In this document: piece after piece, positions 33,501 to 46,973 of the stretch
How the letters are laid out: each line of letters begins with the position of its first letter
Numbering within the stretch: the stretch's first letter is position 1
Notes under the pieces: model-generated
Database searches by the model: none
The model's input: only the letters and a program-made list of their open reading frames with translations
What the model was told of the DNA's origin: nothing
NCBI GenBank assembly: GCA_914767715.1
Contig: OU612068.1
Span: 23,498,001-23,562,000 of the forward strand
From: Membranipora membranacea
Taxonomy: Eukaryota; Bryozoa; Gymnolaemata; Cheilostomatida; Membraniporidae
Direction: 5' to 3'
Length of the DNA stretch: 64,000 nt
Position numbers and translations under genes: made by a program

Positions 33501-36500
33501 GAATTGTGATAATAACCCAAACGATTCCCCAATATTGTCATCCTCTCTCTGAGATATATGCACCAAGTAGATGAACTAAGGCCTCATGCAAGCATAGAAG
33601 TACATATGTTTGCAGAAATTCTAAAATCATTTAGGAGCTATATAAGAGATCATCAATATTGACTCACCGTATCAATATCACCACCCGTTGCGAACAAACA
33701 ACCTTCTTCCAGTTTTGAAACTTGAAATAAGCCTGCTATAGTACAAAAGCTCCCTCTGAGGCCGTTGGCTCGTAATAACGAAATTGGTAAAACTGATTAT
33801 CCATCGAAACTCCTCTCCCTTAATTCTATGAGAATAGTGGCTCCTCAATTAACTGCTGTAAAAGCCTAGATTGGAAACGTTACTCCGTTATAGGGAAAGG
33901 CTTTTTTCCTTTCCAAATATATAATTTTAAATTCTATACCCAAACTTTTATCTGATCCAATGCAAGAATAAAAGCCATATTAAACTATATGAGCTAATTA
34001 TTTTAGTTCATGTATGTCAACTCTCTTTATAACAGGAAACTGCAAGCGATATATTGTTGATCATTTTGTAATTTCTTTTTCATAAATTAATAATGTTCTA
34101 GTGTGATGTGTTTGATTTATTTTTTTTACTCGTGGTATCAATAAATTTTAGGTGGTTTTTTTTAATTAAATGTTATCCATCATCACACCAACAATAATAT
34201 ATATACAAGTTCAATGTGACAATTAGGAGGTCTGTGTAGGCTGTATAGGTACATTATGCACCTGCCAATCTTATATAATACGCGGTTTGATGCCATTTCT
34301 TGAACTGATGTATTAGCACGAATCGATGTCATTGGTTAGATCGTGGAACGAAGTATATGTGAGGAAAAGTCAAGTTATAAGCATTCATTGTGAGATGCTA
34401 TGTTTAGCAGGACATGCAAATTTTTTGCTTTTTTTGTATTTTGCAATAATAAAGGTAGAAATGACCCGTATATAAAACAAACCGTGAAAATGTCGCCTCA
34501 TATTTTATACCTGACATGATACCAAGAGCGGTGACCACAGTCCAGCGGAAGGGCTTCAAATGTGGATTATATATCTTGGAGGAATGACGTCTAATCTCGA
34601 GACAGCACGCTTTACTATCAGTGAGTATAAGCAGAGCTATAAAACTGTTTATGATATTAATCATATTTTGTTTGTCTATCTCACAACCCCCTTCTTCAGA
34701 GTAACCGAATCCAAAACCAACTCACACATATGTGAAATAACTCACAGATTTGTTTTGAGGGGCAGCAAAGGCCTCACCAAATTTTCTAGAAATGTTTCCT
34801 ACTCAGATCCTGGTAGGATGCTCTTGCAAATCTACTGTCTACTGTTTATCAAGATCAAATTCTTCTATATCACCAATTTAAGATATATTCAGGATATTTA
34901 TTCTTTTTATTGAATTGGATACAGTTGTCTTTGAAATCTGCAGTAATATATCTTGAGACAAGTAGTTGTTGGTGACAATAAGGAGATTATTCCCTCCCAT
35001 ACACTACATGTTGGACCAGTAAATTCAAAAAGTAAAGCTAGCAACAAAATTATTGTGATAAATCTAGAACGAATCGGAAAAGGCGAATCTAACTCAACAA
35101 ATTGATTAGCAACACAACCAGTATGTTTCCAAATTAACAATATTACAGACTTGATTATATTTTGGATTTAGAGATGGAACCCTGAAACTGTTGAATTCTC
35201 AATTCTTGGCTCCACGTCAGGAGAAGCAAAGAGTAATTTTAGTAGTAATCTTCCATAGATAACTAAAGCAAATGGTTTTTTCTGGCCACATCAGATGAAA
35301 TTATGCTGGTCTGAAAGTTCTGCCATTTCAAGTCAGATTTTGTCTGATCGTTCTACTCTATTCTAAACAGCGTACACTTATCACTAGTTTTATAGGGAGT
35401 CAACTTTAGATTGTTGAAGTAACAGGCCAGTCTCATCGATGAAAATGTAAAACGAAATAGGATCAGTTGTTTATAGTTATGGACGGTGCCCTCTGCTTAT
35501 GATGGAAAATAAATTTTGATTTTGTGATTTCCATCAACATATGGGTGACACTCTATGGCCCTGAACACATGTTGAGTTCCTTTTCACAGAACCTACACCT
35601 GAATACATCTGATGTGAGCTCTGCAAAATAATTAGCAAAAGATCCTTCTCATAAAAGTCCAGAAAAATCTGCTCGTTTGGCTTCATACCTATTTTCACCT
35701 GTCTGTTTATTTACCCTAAAGGACTTCGTCTTCCTTGTTAGTCATTCGGTAAACAATACTACAGCCAAATATGAGTGGGATTTGGATTAATTTTTTACAT
35801 TATTTAATCACATGTGATGGGAGGGGAGGAGACAATAGTTTCACCTCTCAGATTAGGCACATGCAACTGCAGCTGGACTCACTCAATAGTGTTGCTACCA
35901 AATTTAGTAAAGAATGTCATACGTTTCTCAGATGGGTTCGATTTTTTATGTGGATTTTACAGCCAGAATCATGGCATCATGTATTTCGTTAAGTTGTGCC
36001 AAATATATCGCTGTGATTGAGATGCCGAAAACTAAAACCATTTATTACATTGGTACAGATTTGTTTCTAAGTTGTGATGTTTAGACTGCAAGCAAAAACC
36101 CAACCGCAACCCACACAGCCCACCCAGGCTGGCATGTGTCCAGTCTCTAGTTGATAATTTCCGAATTGAATGTAAATTTATGGTTTGTGGTTTTAAGAAG
36201 TATGATGGTCTCACTACCTACCTCCATTTATCATCTGATGCTAAATCTTTGAATGAAACCACACTTTGGCATAATTATTACATATATCTGATTCAACATA
36301 CAGGAAACGTCTAAAATTTAGGCGTTGCTTCGTGAGTTTCTAGGAATTCTAGGAACTGTAGTTGGCAACGTTTCGATCTATGCACTGATACTGGTTTACA
36401 GCCTCTCCTCCATAATTGGCAGACACCTGAAAGCCCTGTTGATGCTAATTTTTTTCCTGATGCGCTGCAACAAAAACTGATGACACAGAGACATAAAGCA

Positions 36501-39500
36501 ATTAAGTCTACCAATTCTTACAAGAGCGTTACCAAATTAGCACCCCTTTTACAAGGCTATTAGAGATCATTTCCAGGCTATCCACACCAGGCAATGTGTA
36601 TGATGAGCCAAACATAATCCATACACGCAATAAAAATTTTCTATTTTTTCACAATTGCAGTAAATACCACAAGCTTTGATTGTAACCATTACAACAGGAA
36701 AATCAGGGAAGTTTTCACATTTTCACATAGAAGGATTTCAGATTTTCATTGTACAAATATGATTTTTACATCAATGCAGACTAAGTTAGCTTATTATATA
36801 GGCAGCATTTTATAGTTTATATAGCTTGACTAATCATAGTCCACAACTTTGAGGCAGTTTGCTAACAATTCAATGTTGGATATATTACCCAAACATTCTC
36901 AAATTGACGGTTATTAATATTTTGCTAATGTTCTGTTTCTCTTGTGGAAGCATCTATAGATGGATGGAATTAGCAGAATGAATAGGCCTTTCGGAACATT
37001 CTCTCTAATTTTCCCGATGATACAAAATTCTATGAAATGAATAAGTCGGGACACGTTATAACTTTTACTTACTTCATTTGTTACAGATGTCCGATGCATC
37101 GATGATATCGAGAAGAGATTTTGTGCGAACCCTGATGGTGACGGTGAGTGTGGAGGAGGCGGAGGAGATGATGGTAACTCGAGAGGAGACTCAGGCTATA
37201 CTTCAATATCAACAATTACAGACAATACTCTAACTATATCGAACATAACGATTCTCTAGGCTAATTTATTTATTGTAGTTACCTCCACATACATACACAC
37301 ATAATGAATTCCTCACTTTTCTGGATGAATAACCTTTCATTTTGATGACTGTAACCTAGCCTTGTCACACGCTACTATTTGGTTTAGTGACCAGTTCCGT
37401 GACAGGACAAACATAAACGAAAAGCATGATATATGTTTTTTATGTCTATTTGTGGCTTCAGGCCTAATCATTTTCTGCAGGTTGTGCGTTCATGTTAATG
37501 TTGCAATCAAATGGAGATTATGTATTTTGTGCGTTTTCACAGTGCAGTAATGTTAATAAAGCATCTATTGCCTTTCCACGGAAATATGACGGAAATACTC
37601 TTGCTAAACAGAAATTGATTAATGACCGAAGCTTCCAAAGCGTCACCCACTTGACTTTTGTGACACCCTCAGATGGATCTAATAGCCATAATGGGGGTTG
37701 ATCAGTATAAATATGACACATTTTTTGACATGCACAAACAGCGCAGGTGGGCTCTGATGTTAATCATTCAAATCCTAGATTTTAAAGGGTGGTCCAAACA
37801 TTCTGTATCCATAAAATTTCTATCTGATCAACAATGAGTTAATCGAAATCACCAATAATGCACACGTATGTTTCCCTTGCTTTTTGCTCCCTATTTTCCT
37901 ATGTTCTGATCACAACAATTAACTTTGCTAATGTATAAAAAATAAACTTACTTTGTGTAAGGGCCTCCTTACTCTACACAGACAATTGTCAAACATATTT
38001 AACACATTATCAAGTGAATTCATTTCTACGAAATCATGAATTGAACTCCTCCCAAAACAAATTTGATGACGTAAAATTTTCAATTTTACAAGCTCAAGCA
38101 GTTGGTAATACTTTATTTCAAATGCTAAACCAGTCTAATTTTGTGTGCAGTGTGATCTCCTCAAATTAGAATCTAGTGTCTCACATATTAGATTAGAGTG
38201 ATTGATGCCCCTGGATGCCCTAATAAATTATCTTTTCTGACGTCAAACAACATGTTATAAGTAGATGTCTGTTAATCAGAGTCATAAGTGAAAAATAGGG
38301 GCATTGATGGTGTGCGCTTAGGGATGGGTTGCATTACTTTCACTTTCATTACTATGATGGTCAAAACCCAAGTAGTAATACCATAAACATATAAAGTACT
38401 TATATTTTAATTGATATTATGAAAGACGAAAATTTTTTCATACCCTAGAGTAGTTTAATATTTGAAGGAGTAAAAATGTTCGCTTTTTCGCACAGACCTG
38501 AAATAGCTAAATTTATGGCCAGCTAACATTTGCACCCTCTCTACTACATAAAGCGAGCCAAAATTTAGTACTAGCTAACATTAAATCATCCTCAAACTAG
38601 CCAATCTAAATTCTGGCTAATATTTATTCCTCGAAAATATTGGGCAATTAGTTTGTCTTTTTGGTAGCCTCGAGAATTCATTTTGTATCTGACGCATTTC
38701 AGTTAAGCAGTGGTAGGTTTGATTAATTTAAATGTAGGTAAAGAAACTCATGACAATCACCCGATCGGACATTGTAAGTCTAAAAGCACAGCATGCAAAA
38801 TTAAGTTTATACAGTTTGCGCATTTGATTTTTTATCCAATGCTCCATGGAATTATAAACAGTAAAATGATAAAAAAAAAGAACAACGGAAGTAGGAAAAA
38901 TTAACAGATCTGAATTAATTTGTAGCCAATTTGTGCCAATCAATTGGCACAAGCTGGAGGTCAAGATCAGGGTGTGAAATGAACGCACTGGGTGAAAACT
39001 TTATCATTTTTAGTAAGACAGTATTTATTTCTTTATTTCGGCCAGATCATTGACTTCATACCCTGATTTTGACGATCCGTTTGTGCAAATTATTTGCCCA
39101 TTAGGTGATGATGCTGAGATATCAGCCTCATTTTGTTAGTGTTGAGCTATACAGAATTCAATCCAAGCATTTTCCTAGGTGTAGCCTAACTTTTCTAGCT
39201 GGTTTATTTCTAAGTTTACTGGACTGGGCAGATTACTGGTGATGAAGCATGAGAAGCCGACCGTAAGAATTCACAGCAAAGATATCAATTATATAATTTA
39301 CTTGCGTATACAGTGTTTTATTCATATCTCATGTTTTATAAAATTGCTCTATCTAGCTTGCCATGTATGAGAAATAATGAAAATGACTAATCCAATTACA
39401 TGAAGAAATATTAATTCCCTAATTCTCGGGTGGATTTAAGATTATGAATGAAAACAGAAGAGCGATAATACATTCAAAATTCCACCTTTTCTATAAACAG

Positions 39501-39605
39501 CTATAACAGACAGACATATAGGCATTTAAATTTACACTTTTAAGTTAAGCCAGTATAAAATTGCGAATTGAAGTTTGTAAGGTATTAAACATGTCTCATT
39601 AAGTC
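30592..39605. other. 9-kb interval without a supported gene
   Basis: AT-rich, with many short open frames but no protein family I recognise on either strand. A TA microsatellite is at 31317-31334. Stretches that read somewhat like coding sequence, such as 32998-33113 (+), 34500-34640 (-), 36160-36305 (+) and 36365-36560 (+), are too short or too interrupted to call. The clearest candidate exon is described separately at 37086-37259. Confidence 0.4.
37086..37259 (+). other. Candidate terminal exon, two frames open
   Basis: A good acceptor (TTACAG at 37081-37086) precedes a GC-richer segment that is open in two frames. One starts ATG at 37087 and reads MSDASMISRRDFVRTLM through to a stop at 37231 (48 aa). 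The other reads VRCIDDIEKRFCANPDGDG, then a Gly/Asp-rich stretch, stopping at 37257. A GTGAGT donor at about 37143 could also make it an internal exon. No family was recognised. Confidence 0.25.
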
Positions 39606-42600
39606 CTACCAGCCAAAAGCATACTCCATTGCCTTCTTCCACCATACTTCATCTTTTTGCGAGTTACTCGTCTACAAAATTATATTATATCAAGTACACT
39701 AAATGGCTAAACTCAAAAAATGACACATAAGATTGATTGCACTTATTTTTTTTCAAACAAATCTGTTGCAACCTTAGCAGAATCTAAATCTATATTTTGA
39801 CTCATTTTGCTAAAATTTTTCCAAGAATTTCCCTGAAATTTGACAAAAATGATGGACTGAGAAAATGAGGAACATATGTTTGTTTGTTTCAAAAATTGTT
39901 CGCCATTAACTAATCAACTGTCACATCTATTCCGGATGACCTTTGTAAACTCCGCATAACATGAACATGTACACCCTATCTGAGAAGTACACTGAAATAG
40001 TGATGCAGGAAGTTGCGCCATGGGAATAAAAACAACAACAATTGAAATCCGCGTGATTAGATTAAATTTGATACTCTTTATTTATCCACTTTTGTTTTAT
40101 AAGAAGTTGCTTTCCCTCAACTAGTCAGCCTGCTGGAAAGATATCAGTTACTTTTGACTATGCGCCTTGTTGATTGGTGCCCCACCTACGGATACCAGTG
40201 CCAAGCGGTACCAGCAATGAAACAGTAACTCCAAGAACGGACATGAATCAAACTTATTCAGACTTTGATATGCAGACTTAACTCTGCAACAATGTTACGT
40301 GATTCTCATGATGCTAAAGCCAGCAAATGGTTATTGTTTTCAGTAATCATCGCAATTATTTTTATTAGGAAAATTTTTAACATAAATATCTATGATAATT
40401 ATTATATTATTATTACGAATATCATCCTACTAAAAATGATTTTATTATATCAGATAGAGCTGTCGGAAGATAAAGCCAGTAAATTATTTGACATTCAAAA
40501 TGAATCGCTTTAACCAATATCTTACTCTTATGGCCTGATAAAGATGTCCCTAAAGCTTGTGTTGTTAAACATTTCCATTTTGTTACTGGAAGTCTGATGA
40601 TTATTAGGGTTTAAATTCAATGAAATTCAATTTGGTTACACAAGGTAGAGAAAAAATCCATCGGGTTGATCATCATTTTCACAGCGACAAAAAAGAAAGT
40701 AGGCCACCACTTTTTTTCAAAAATCAAGTTCACACATGTTCCAAGACTCACATGCAAACTGTGCCTGGAACCTTAAAACTTGAAGAGCAGCGTCAAAATA
40801 TCTTAAGATTTTTGCCAGGGTGAGAATTAATGTGGCTTCCCAAAACTCCACTCTTCAAATTCAAATGAAGAAAAACCTAAATCCTAGGATCATTGCAACA
40901 CCACAATGATCGCCCGAGCCGGGATTGTACAATATATGCATGTTTTGTATTTGTCTCATTACCAAAATAAATAAGCGGGTAAAAAAGTCTCATATATTTC
41001 TTACCTTGCTAGAGTCAATAGACTGATACGCTTGAGTGAGAGGTCTGAGGGGAGTGCCAGCTTTACCTGACGCTCCAGTCGGGTCATCGACAGATCCCAG
41101 AGTTTTAGTAGGCAGTGTGTGATTGACACTATGAAGAGTTATACTGTCATTAGGACTACACATAGAATCGAAGTCATCATGTCGTCCGCTCATCACTGCC
41201 TTATCTATACACTGCCTCACCCCGACCATCACATTATTACCGATGACTTTGCCGTTTTTACTCAGCGCCTTCTTCGCTCCTATCAGTGACTTGTAGTGCA
41301 GATGCATCCAATTTCCATCGTTGGAAGTCTAAAGTTGACAAACAGTTACAAACTATAAGTAATGTGAGCAAAACGCCACTTACTCCCTATGTTTCATTAC
41401 TGAATGCACGCTAGTCAAATATCATGACCAATCAGAGATTGTCTTCTTGTATCAGTGACGCTATTGTGGTGATCATCTACTACTTCAAAAAACGGAAAAG
41501 ACTTGTGCACCAAGGAATACTGGTTCTCCAGTCTGCCATTTTCATAAATATTAAAATAAAGCAGTTCTTGTACAGGATGGTGGTTTTGACAAAAAGGAAG
41601 CATTGTATCACCGGAGACTTAAAAATAGTAAACCGTTTATTATTATGAAGTCTATGAATTAAACTCAGATCAGATCATAAATGTACTCACCACATGATCG
41701 AGGACAGTACCATACTCATTAAACAAATCGAGTATGTGTGAGGCAGCGCCTGCAGGAAATCTGAAATAGATAAATCATTAGAGTTGTCCCCTCATGTGAA
41801 GACAACAAATAAGTCCTACGTACATAACAAGCTAATCTGTAATGTGGCCACTGAAGGAATGAACAGCCTGAGTGAAGATCTCTTTCCAGCATTTCTGACA
41901 CAAGTATTTGAACATTTCACACCCTCAGATACTCTGCTTACTGTTCAGCGCTAGGCTGGAGGTAAGAGAGACAGAATTTGGTGGTGAGTGCGAAACAACT
42001 CATCATGTGAGGATAGCTCTACCCATAAAACGATGAAGGGCAGTAGATCCCAGGATGACGATATAATGCCACCAACAGCAGCCCAGACCAAAAATGATTA
42101 GCAATTATATATTAAGAATCCTACAATGAGCTTAACAGTAAAAAAACCCAGGATATTCTTTGTGTTTAACTTAATTTTTGACTGACTTAGACAATGTACA
42201 GGCCTCGTATTGAAAAAAGGATAAGTTAGGCATGTACAGTAAATAAACTCACCCAAATACGGTCACCCAGTGGTTATCTAATACATCGGAGTAAGAGAGA
42301 TCCTCGCTGTAAACAGAGAATAATCTTACTTGTCTATAGGTGGCAAGGTGCGGGCTTATAAATGATATTTAGGAGCCAGGTATTTAAATTCAAGTTTGCG
42401 CTTATTGTTGCACTGCGAGGTGCAACAGCGAGGACTTACAATTTGAGTGTCCAAGGCACTTACTGGATCAAACAAAAAATCAAGTTTGAATTCTATATGA
42501 AGTAGAGCAGTGGGGTTGAGCAATGAACTCAATTTTGCCATCTGTTACAAAACCAATCAAGGGGAAGTAACTCCAAATATAACAAAATAGATTTTCAAAA

Positions 42601-45600
42601 CCTGAAAAAAGAAGACCCTCAATAATTAGGATCTAATTATTAGTTTGCTTCCCTCACCCTTGTGTGTAGAATGGATCTACTTGAGGCGGAGATATGGGCA
42701 TCATAACTTGACTGTTATTGAGAGCCTGATGTAGAGAGTTAGAGCCTCCAACTGCTGGCGACGAGTAACTTGTGTTACTTACTGTAAGAAAAGAAGAGGA
42801 TTCATATAGTAAATTCCTTCACTTGCGATCATCAGGAGGAGGCAATATATGATACCAGATTTAAAAACTCTAAAGTCTAAAAACAGACTGCAACTGGACG
42901 TTAACTGGTGGCGTTCAAAACTCAATAGATCAAACAAGTAACGAGGGGTGTGGAGCTAAAGAAAAAGATTTGTCTTGAGCACTTTTTTTCACGTTCCAAG
43001 TTGTTTAAGACCTTTACAGACTAAGATATGTTAGCCATGATGGATGTATTGACGAACAGAGCCTACAGGACCAATATGAGTAATTGCTCTAGCATAAATG
43101 TAGCCTAGTCTGAACTTCTGTAGTCCTAAGCTAACAGTTCTACTTACAGGAAATGTTGTGATGAACAGGGAGTGGACTAGAATACCCTGCTGTCAGATTG
43201 TGCTGCAACAAATTATATACATGTACATACAGTTTAAAAGTGTAAGTCACACATAACCGTTAGCTAGCAAAATGAACTGCCTGTCTTAGACTACACATTA
43301 GGTAAATTTAGTAGCATGGTGACAACAGTCTGAGTATCGCCATCAGCACCTGGTTTGATGACTACATTAATTAATTAGACATGACATTTTCAGCTTGTAA
43401 AGTATGTGAATTTAAATGACAAGACGGTTTTGGCTTCAGAATTTAGTTAGGAGAGAACTTCGTATCAAGTCACTTATAAAACAACACTCAATGTTTTACT
43501 ATGTAGAGTATAAAAGTACAATACAAGTTTCGTCTCTCATCACAAGTGACCCCCTACCTTAGACTCCAGATTCTCCATTAGACTGTGCTGCAGACTGATG
43601 CCATGTCGGGATGGGGTGGCCACACTAACACTCGTATCAAGGAGACCACTCGTAGGAGGAGCAGCTAACTTATCTCTTGATCGAGAGACTGCTAGCTCAT
43701 TCTCGCTAAATACATAAAATAAAATATGGATTCGCTCTTAGGAAATCTATGATTGAGACTTGGGTTCATGATTTCTGGTTTTCCTAAAGCTTGTTTGACT
43801 ATTTAAAATTATGAAAACTCTTCTTATGAGAAAGTATATCCATCCTTTTTTGGCAACGTTTAATGTTTGTGATAGCTAATAAATCAATCAGTCAGACAAA
43901 CATCTCTCCCATAGATTTCTGAGGCTCTCAAGCTCAAAGCTAAACAAATGTAAAAAACAAAGGAAATGATGGTCTTATTACAGCTAATTTATTACCGTTC
44001 TTGACAAACACGGACTTAGACTTTATAGTCAACAGAGTATCACAAACTCCAGCTGTTTTGGATATTGACATCTTTGACTATGTCGAGGCTAGAATTTACT
44101 CACTCAAGTCTATCAAGGAATCTAGAGTTTTGACTGAAGAGGCCAGTAGCAGATGGAGGAGCTGGAGAGGAATGTATCTGGCTATGATTACTAAATCTGT
44201 GAGCTGGTGTGCTCACACTTCCAGAGCTGTTCGACCACAATCCTCGCCCAGGCTGTAATATAATAAATAGGATATTTGATGCATCATACTAATTGATCTA
44301 AAACTGTCGGGTTCATGGCTTGATCTTCAATACAAATCATGGTGAGGATTAGGACCCAAAGGACTAACTCTAGTTGAGAGACTCCCTGACTAATATGCAG
44401 CAGGGGTCAGTTGATCTAATAATGCATAACAAATACATGTGTGAGCAATGTGGCAATCCAAAAACACAGGTCTAGACAATTTCTATACTGGGACTATTAT
44501 TTCGAGATATATTGCTCACTTGCATATGGTTTGACAAACAAAGCAACCATTGATGGATAATGGTTATCAGGTTAGCCTAGTGGTTAGCGGGTTGGATCAT
44601 TGATCTGACGACCGGGGTTCGATTCCCGTGCATGTCCACTGGTGTTACCTGAGAAGCCGAGTTCGGTAGGGTGTTCCAATGAGTACCAGCGCTTCATGCG
44701 ATGTAGGCTCTCATTAGTCAGCGTTGGCTATGGAGTGCTAAGACCCAGTGACCGGGCGGTAATGATGTAGTGTTCACCGCTTAGAAGTACCCATTGTATA
44801 CATAAAAAAACTCATTATTATTATTATTAATGATTAGGGTCTCATGTAGAAAATTTTGCCTAATAACTGACTATTTAACTCACAGATTGTGGTGGAGGTG
44901 CAGCCGGTGTGTGATCACCTAACAGGAATCCTGGTAAATACTGACTAGAGCTATGTGAACCTGGTGATGGTGAGGCTGGTGACATCATCATCGGCTCTGT
45001 AAATATACATCAACATTACATATACAAACAAAACTGAACTGCTGAGTGCGCGTGGTGATGTAAGCACAAGACTGAACTGCTGTGTGCATTAGGTCGAATA
45101 GCACAAGACTGAAGCGTCCTTAGTTTTGGGATTAAAGCATCAAAATAGACTTCTGAGACAAGTTTAATTACTATTGTACATTGTCACTTCCCAGTGGGTA
45201 ATAGGCCTAGGCCAATGTGTTGGCTATGATTGGCTGGGTGTGGAGTGATGAAAGTACCTTTGACCATTGCCTAAATTTTGACAAATGGAAGAATCTTTTT
45301 TTGACGAAGGATCCTGATATCACATGACTTGATAGCGAATTGGTAGAGCGCCTGCTTAAAGATCTGAGTGAAGTTGGTTCGAAACCACATCTGTCCTGAT
45401 CATCAATTTTCATCTTATGCTACATATCCCACATTTAACATAATTTAGACAATGCCAAGGTCAAAGGTACATTCATGAATGGACCATAATGACCTGGCAT
45501 TGGCTCTCCCCAATCAATCAGAGCCATCACATTAGCTAGGGGGACCTGTCATATGTATAAAAATACTAAATACATGTAGCCTATATGAAAAAGCTGGCTA

Positions 45601-45666
45601 TGGCTTACCTGGACTTCCAAATGGCTTTTGAAAGGGGCTGAATTTGACCTCATGATGATTCATCAT
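39606..45666 (-). CDS. NUP35: Nucleoporin NUP35 (Nup53), complete, 10 coding exons
   Basis: Scaffold and membrane-contact nucleoporin of the inner ring of the nuclear pore. Exons on the minus strand: 45666-45609, 44996-44884, 44252-44104, 43705-43558, 43202-43148, 42781-42658, 42306-42253, 41760-41691, 41328-41005, 39671-39606. Phases agree at every junction and give 386 aa (human 326). The N-terminal part matches family blocks SPEPMMMSP and QYLPGFLLGD. The RRM-type MPPN dimerisation domain starts around residue 228 (HWVTVFGFP), continues through DLFNEYGTVLDHV and WMHLHYKSLIGAKKALSKNG, and ends with GVRQCIDKAVM. The last exon encodes KKAMEYAFGW, the terminal membrane-binding amphipathic helix typical of the family. 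The extra length is Ser/Pro-rich linker in exons 3-6. The intron before the last exon is about 1.3 kb. Two ATGs are adjacent at 45664-45666 and 45661-45663; the first was chosen. Confidence 0.95.
44565..44832 (+). mobile_element. tRNA-derived SINE in NUP35 intron 2
   Basis: The head has A box TTAGCCTAGTGGTTAGCGGG and B box GGGGTTCGATTCCCG. A body of about 170 bp follows, then a tail of ATT repeats (44814-44830). It is antisense to NUP35. This is the most complete SINE in the window, with head, body and tail all present. Confidence 0.75.
45211..45536. mobile_element. Foldback element with tRNA-like centre (NUP35 intron 1)
   Basis: Inverted arms at about 45211-45277 and 45446-45536 share CCAATGTG..GGCT.TGATTGG and TACCTTTGACC.TTGCC, with insertions in the right arm. 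Between them lies a tRNA-like segment (about 45333-45400) with A box TAGCGAATTGGTAGAGCGCC and B box GGTTCGAAACC. It has the same design as the foldback at 16299-17533. Confidence 0.6.
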
Positions 45667-45945
45667 TCCAGGATATGATATTTCAATTGCACTTAGTGAT
45701 TGGAATCTGCTTCTGCTGGTCTGACGGAACTGTTAACTACTCTGCTACGTCTAGAAAAACCAAGGTCAAGGTCAAGTGAATGGCGGCAGCTGAAAATTAT
45801 TTGGCATACTTATAATCGAAATTTACCTAATTGACTGACCCCTAGGGTGGGTGTGCCTCTGAGAATCCCTGCCCAAATATCAAACATACCTCAGGGAACA
45901 AATCTATACTGAAATCCGTGTGGTAAGCACTGCCCCAAAGCCAAA

Positions 45946-46950
45946 ATGACCGGTGGAGAGAAAACAAAGAAAATTGACAAAGAAGATGATGGTGAGAGTC
46001 CTCAACCCTGCTTCACTTGCAATCAGGTAGATTGCTTTGTGACAACCCCAAAAGGCCTCAAACAAAAAATTACTAACCCAAGCTGGGTTTATTGTGATTC
46101 ATGCAAAAAGTGGTGCCATGCTATGTGTCAGGACATGAGTGAGAAAGATGTTACCAGCCTGCGTAAACTCAAGGACAAACCGGGTGTGAAGTGGTTTTGT
46201 AGCTCATGTAACATAGAGATTGAGACAGCCCTGATGGGAGGTGGGGATGATAAACTGGCAACTGTCTCCAGCAACAGTACAATGAAAGGTAAGCTTGATA
46301 GCATTGAGGATATGGTCATGAGGTTAACCACAGCTGTAAGTACCAGTCAATCCAAGATGGAGGAACGAATGCAAAAACTGGAAACCAGTCATGCACAGGC
46401 AGTTGCCAGCAATAAGGAGGGTGTTAAGACTGCTGCCCAGCTTCACAGTGATGCAAAAGCCCAATTTGACCAAATCCTTGAACAACAGCAATCAGAACAC
46501 AGGAAGAAAAACTGTATTGTTTCTGGTATTGAACCGGAAGCAGGTAAAACCACCATGGAGAGATTACTCCTTCTCCTGGATGAGAGTTTCTCAACCATAC
46601 CCAAACCACTGTCCGCCAAAAGACTACGTACAAACCCCAATAATTCAGGAAACAAACCTGGTCTAGTCAAACTAGAGTTTGCCGATGAAGATAGTAAGTG
46701 GGTGTTTATGAAGCATGGCCATATTAAACTCAAACCAAAAGGAATCAACATCAGACAGGATGAGAGTCAGGCGATACGTGACCAGCAGTACCAACTGAGA
46801 CAACAAATCAGAGAAATGAAAGAGAGCAATGGTGAAGATCCGCCTAAACAGTACCGCATCAGAAACATGAGGATCCAAAGTAATGCTTCGGGGGACTGGG
46901 AATTCCTGTCGGTCAACAGGCCAGTCCGGCAGAAAACCAGCACTATGTAA
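45946..46950 (+). CDS. LINE ORF1 protein with PHD finger and coiled coil
   Basis: 334 aa. Residues about 22-90 form a C4HC3 PHD-type zinc finger: CFTC, a loop, YCDSC, CHAMC and WFCSSC. A predicted coiled-coil stretch follows (about 115-155, SIEDMVMRL to KLETSHAQ). The C-terminal half contains a basic block with NCIVSGIE and an RRM-like or C-terminal-domain-like region rich in Lys and Arg (about 185-320). ORF1 proteins of CR1-type elements are RNA-binding partners of the retrotransposition complex, and PHD fingers are known in some of them. It ends in ATGTAA just before ORF2. Confidence 0.8.
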   Translation: MTGGEKTKKIDKEDDGESPQPCFTCNQVDCFVTTPKGLKQKITNPSWVYCDSCKKWCHAMCQDMSEKDVTSLRKLKDKPGVKWFCSSCNIEIETALMGGGDDKLATVSSNSTMKGKLDSIEDMVMRLTTAVSTSQSKMEERMQKLETSHAQAVASNKEGVKTAAQLHSDAKAQFDQILEQQQSEHRKKNCIVSGIEPEAGKTTMERLLLLLDESFSTIPKPLSAKRLRTNPNNSGNKPGLVKLEFADEDSKWVFMKHGHIKLKPKGINIRQDESQAIRDQQYQLRQQIREMKESNGEDPPKQYRIRNMRIQSNASGDWEFLSVNRPVRQKTSTM

Positions 46951-46973
46951 CTGAGAAAATCACTCTTCAACAC

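Noticed and set aside
34404-35140. Two minus-strand open frames with hydrophobic stretches, one with a possible acceptor and donor at 34507-34640
   Set aside because: Looked like a transporter exon, but no neighbouring exons or recognisable motif support it.
38929-38953. Short palindrome TTGTGCCAATCAATTGGCACAA as another mini-insertion
   Set aside because: Arms are good, but the flanks AGCCAATT and GCTGGAGG show no direct repeat.
40265-40513. 82-codon open frame with an Ile-rich stretch
   Set aside because: Lies in the last NUP35 intron, AT-driven composition, no similarity recognised.
44568-44640. Possible functional tRNA gene
   Set aside because: Good A and B boxes, but it continues into a SINE body and ATT tail with no closed acceptor stem.
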